From the NCBI GenBank assembly GCA_963785565.1, contig CAWAVV010000005.1:124001-188000 (forward strand): DNA of 64,000 bases. The letters are read 5' to 3'. A model generated the notes under the pieces. It saw only the letters and a list, made by a program, of their open reading frames with translations. It searched no databases and was not told the DNA's origin. Origin of the DNA: AP-15 sp963785565. Lineage in GTDB: Bacteria > Pseudomonadota > Alphaproteobacteria > ATCC43930 > CGMCC-115725. A program made the translations under genes and the position numbers. Below are positions 60,009-64,000 of the stretch, piece after piece. The first letter of the stretch is position 1. Each line of letters begins with the position of its first letter.

Positions 60009-61079
60009 GTGCTCGAATCTCGCCTGCAGCAATTGCTGCGCCGGCATGCGGAGCTGAGCGACACGCTGAGCGGAAAGGGCCTGGGCGGCGCCGAGTTCGC
60101 CCAATTGTCGAAGGAATACAGCGAGCTGACCCCGATCGTCGAGGAGGTCGGTGCGCTAGGCCAAGCGCGTCAGGAGATGGTTTCCCTTGCCGAAATGGCT
60201 CGATCGACCGAGGACGCGGAGTTGAAAGCCCTGGCCTTGGAAGAGCTGCAATCTTTACGGGAGCAGCTGCCGGATCTGGAAAATCGGATCAAACTGGCCT
60301 TGCTGCCGAAGGACGCCGACGACGCACGCAACGCGATCCTCGAAGTCCGTGCCGGCACCGGCGGCGAGGAAGCCGCGCTGTTCGCGGCCGATCTCTTTCG
60401 CATGTATCAGCGTTATGCCGCGTTGCGCGGCTGGCGATTCGAAATCCTCGACCTCTCCGAAACCGGTCTCGGCGGATTTAAGGAGGCAAGCGCGGTGATC
60501 AGCGGGCACAACGTGTTCGCCCGGCTCAAATTCGAATCTGGAGTACACCGTGTCCAACGCGTGCCCGAGACCGAAGCGGGCGGCCGCATTCATACATCTG
60601 CCGCCACCGTCGCGGTGTTGCCTGAGGCTGAGGAGGTTGACGTAAGGATCGAGGACAAGGATCTGCGCGTCGACGTCTTCCGCGCCAGCGGACCGGGAGG
60701 CCAGTCGGTCAACACGACCGACAGTGCGGTTCGGATCACCCATTTGCCAACAGGGCTCGTGGTCATCCAGCAGGACGAGAAATCGCAGCACAAGAACAAA
60801 GCGCGAGCGCTCAAAGTGTTACGCTCTCGCCTTTACGAGTTGGAGCGGCAGGTGCGCGACAATGCCCGCGCTGCGGAGCGCAAGAGTCAGGTCGGCAGTG
60901 GTGATCGGTCAGAGCGCATCCGCACCTACAATTTTCCGCAGGGTCGGGTGACCGACCACCGGATAAACTTGACGCTATACAAGATAGACAAGGTGATGGG
61001 CGGCGAGGCTTTGGACGAGATCATCGACGCGATCCTAGCCGAGGATCATGCGGCAAGATTGGCCGCGGTGGAGGATTGA
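60009..61079 (+). CDS. prfA: Peptide chain release factor 1
   Basis: Terminates translation at UAA/UAG. 356 aa from GTG 60009, 21 bases after hisS. The tripeptide anticodon is PET in RVQRVPETEAGGRIHTS (PxT type, RF1), and the catalytic GGQ is in FRASGPGGQSVNTTDSAVR. IQQDEKSQHKNKARALKVL follows. Its Gln is methylated by PrmC, encoded next and overlapping by TTGA. Confidence 0.96.
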   Translation: MLESRLQQLLRRHAELSDTLSGKGLGGAEFAQLSKEYSELTPIVEEVGALGQARQEMVSLAEMARSTEDAELKALALEELQSLREQLPDLENRIKLALLPKDADDARNAILEVRAGTGGEEAALFAADLFRMYQRYAALRGWRFEILDLSETGLGGFKEASAVISGHNVFARLKFESGVHRVQRVPETEAGGRIHTSAATVAVLPEAEEVDVRIEDKDLRVDVFRASGPGGQSVNTTDSAVRITHLPTGLVVIQQDEKSQHKNKARALKVLRSRLYELERQVRDNARAAERKSQVGSGDRSERIRTYNFPQGRVTDHRINLTLYKIDKVMGGEALDEIIDAILAEDHAARLAAVED

Positions 61080-62089
61080 CGAAAGCGGTGGCGGATACGC
61101 TCGGCTCGATCCTCACCGAAGCTATAGCAGTGCTGTCGGCGGCTGGTCTTGACGAGCCGCGCCGGCGCGCGCGCCGTTTCGTCACTGCTTTTCTCGATGT
61201 ACCGCCGACAGAACTGCTGAGCCATGCTGAGCGTACGCTCGAACGGTCAGTGGTCGAGCGTCTGCGCGTCTCGCTTGCGCGAATTGCGATAGGCGAGCCG
61301 TTGAGCCGCGTCCTTGGCTGGCGTGAATTTTGGGGACTTCGGTTTGCCTTGTCGGCTGATACCCTCGACCCCCGACCAGACAGCGAGACGCTCGTCGAGG
61401 CCGTCCTTCGGCGAATCCCCGATCGCAACGTGCAGCTCAACTTTCTCGACCTCGGGACCGGCACAGGTTGCCTGCTGCTTGCGCTGTTGTCCGAACTCCC
61501 GACGGCTGTTGGCATCGGCGTCGATGTTGCCGTCGGGGCGGTAATGACAGCACGGGAAAATGCTGTGATCCTGGGTCTCGCGGACCGCGCTCGGTTCTTT
61601 GTCGGCGACTGGAGTAGCGCACTCTCGGGGCGTTTCACGGTGATCGTCGCAAACCCGCCCTATATCGCCGGGGTGGAGCTAGCCGGTCTGCCGCCAGAAG
61701 TCGGCCGCTACGACCCGAGACGCGCCGTCGACGGCGGGGAAGAGGGTCTTGCCGCCTACCGGAGGATTACTGAGGATCTGCCGGCGCTGTTATCGAGCGG
61801 CGGCATCTTCGCGGTCGAAATCGGAGCGGGGCAGGCCCCCGTTGCCGCCGCCATCCTGCAAGCCGGGGGTCTTTTAATCGATGGCATCGAGCGCGATCTT
61901 ACTGGGATCGAACGCTGCATCGTTGCGCGTCTCGACGAAAGCGACCCCCCGAGATCCCCTCGGCCAGGCAAAAATGTCTTGGAATGTGACATCGTCCCGT
62001 CTAGCGTGGCGGTGGAGAGTTCGATACCGCGCAAGGGAGCGCTGGATAGTTACGCGAAACCGTCCCGCCCGAGATTGGACAGGGGATGA
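61076..62089 (+). CDS. prmC: Release factor glutamine methyltransferase PrmC
   Basis: Methylates the GGQ glutamine of release factors. TTG 61076 overlaps the prfA stop; GTG 61088 is an alternative. N-terminal helical domain (RRRARRFVTAFLDVPPTELL), LSRVLGWREFWGLRF, DPRPDSETLVEAVL, SAM motif LDLGTGTGCLLLALLSELP, and catalytic VANPPYIAG. 337 aa is about 50 residues longer than usual because of a C-terminal tail (DESDPPRSPRPGKNVLECDI onward) with no clear domain; the methyltransferase proper ends near residue 290. Confidence 0.93.
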   Translation: MTKAVADTLGSILTEAIAVLSAAGLDEPRRRARRFVTAFLDVPPTELLSHAERTLERSVVERLRVSLARIAIGEPLSRVLGWREFWGLRFALSADTLDPRPDSETLVEAVLRRIPDRNVQLNFLDLGTGTGCLLLALLSELPTAVGIGVDVAVGAVMTARENAVILGLADRARFFVGDWSSALSGRFTVIVANPPYIAGVELAGLPPEVGRYDPRRAVDGGEEGLAAYRRITEDLPALLSSGGIFAVEIGAGQAPVAAAILQAGGLLIDGIERDLTGIERCIVARLDESDPPRSPRPGKNVLECDIVPSSVAVESSIPRKGALDSYAKPSRPRLDRG

Positions 62090-62145
62090 GGAACGCTCCG
62101 ATCGGACAAGGCTCCGAGAGTGTCCACCAAGATTAGATAGGCGCT

Positions 62146-62550
62146 ATGAGACCAGGCCCAAACAAGCGATCGCGCGGCCGTAATAATGGGAATAATCCGC
62201 ACCACAACCGACAGCGGATGCCGCACCGAATTCAGACTTTCGAAAGCAACGGTCCAAACGTCAAAATTCGTGGGAATGCCTATCAGGTTTTCGAGCGATA
62301 TTTAGCATTGGCGCGTGAGGCGACGGCGAGCGGCGACCGAATTGCTGCCGAAAATTTCTTGCAGCATGCCGAGCATTACTTTCGTATCATGAGCGCTAAT
62401 GGCGAGGCCAATCAACATGGGACACAGCGTCCGGTGACACTTGCCGACGCGGATGTGAGCGCGCCCGACGCGGAAGCCAGCGAAAACGACCGCCTACTCC
62501 AACCATCGTTGCCGATCTTGCCGAGCAACGATCGATCCCCGCGGTATTGA
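62146..62550 (+). CDS. DUF4167 domain protein
   Basis: 134 aa. An Arg/Asn-rich basic start (MRPGPNKRSRGRNNGNNPHH) is followed by the conserved DUF4167 core QTFESNGPNVKIRGNAYQVF, ERYLALAREATASGDRIAAE and NFLQHAEHYFRIMS. The tail is acidic and variable. Widespread in alphaproteobacteria next to prmC; function unknown, though the basic start suggests RNA or DNA contact. The start ATG 62146 matches the family. Confidence 0.9.
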   Translation: MRPGPNKRSRGRNNGNNPHHNRQRMPHRIQTFESNGPNVKIRGNAYQVFERYLALAREATASGDRIAAENFLQHAEHYFRIMSANGEANQHGTQRPVTLADADVSAPDAEASENDRLLQPSLPILPSNDRSPRY

Positions 62551-62632
62551 GCCGATATCGGGGCGCCGCACCCCACCCTTCTACGGCATTAGAGCATTCG
62601 CCGGCGGTAGTCGACTTCCGGCGCAGAGAGGG

Positions 62633-62662
62633 TTGCGCTACTTTCGAACTACGCCATATAGG
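62633..62662 (+). promoter_or_regulatory. Possible clpB promoter
   Basis: TTGCGC (62633-62638) and TATAGG (62657-62662) are 18 bases apart, 63 bases before the clpB ATG. A heat-shock sigma-32 site would be expected for clpB, but the hexamers fit a general sigma-70 pattern about as well. Confidence 0.3.
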
Positions 62663-62724
62663 CCCGAGAGGGACCGCGGAGACTGCCTGAACACAGCGCC
62701 GTGGTCGGCTCAGCGGGGCAGATT

Positions 62725-64000
<1,276 letters not shown>

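Overview
The window is GC-rich, tightly packed chromosomal DNA of an alphaproteobacterium. Rhodospirillales is the best guess, from gene order and protein families: tol-pal-cpoB-tilS-ftsH-glmM, chvI-chvG-hprK-rapZ-EIIA-HPr-EI next to pckA, purA-hisZ-serA-serC, and hisS-prfA-prmC-DUF4167-clpB. This is inference from conserved order; no rRNA or species marker is present.

Layout. 1-9.1 kb: end of tolA, tolB, pal, cpoB, tilS, ftsH, glmM, thiD (envelope integrity, tRNA-Ile lysidine, membrane proteolysis, cell-wall precursor, thiamine). 9.1-14.5 kb: a tiny HTH plus 38-aa membrane-peptide operon, phzF, a secreted SnoaL-like protein reading in frame into a tartrate-dehydrogenase-type enzyme, pckA and a HugZ-like protein. 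14.6-21 kb: the ChvI/ChvG two-component system and a regulatory PTS without a sugar permease. 21-27.3 kb: an accessory type I restriction-modification locus (hsdR, hsdS, hsdM) carrying palindromic repeats, one of them inside hsdR, beside tRNA-Met(CAU). 27.3-34.1 kb: a minus-strand sulfur operon, cysE-iscR-nifS-iscS-iscA-(Hsp70-like fragment)-fdx-tenA-mnmA, with no iscU. 34.2-43.6 kb: hydrolase, purA, hisZ, serA, serC, a Na/Pi cotransporter, queC and a queE remnant. 43.7-53.3 kb: a SelA-like PLP enzyme, DUF2721 protein, GST, a complete livKHMGF branched-chain amino-acid-type ABC transporter and slt. 53.4-64 kb: dapA, smpB, an Ftr1-type iron uptake operon, UDG and NYN-domain genes, hisS, prfA, prmC, DUF4167 and the start of clpB.

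Working together: cysE makes O-acetylserine for cysteine; two cysteine desulfurases take sulfur from cysteine for Fe-S clusters (IscA, Fdx, IscR control) and MnmA uses such sulfur in tRNA thiolation. ChvG/ChvI, HprK, RapZ, EIIA, HPr and EI probably join envelope or acid sensing to carbon status, with pckA next door.

A striking feature is five places where a conserved gene is broken, or two genes are joined, by what looks like one extra base (TDH leader gene, rapZ, ptsH, iscS, alpha/beta hydrolase). Their uniform type and presence in core genes point to insertion errors in the assembly more than to real decay, but the sequence alone cannot settle it.
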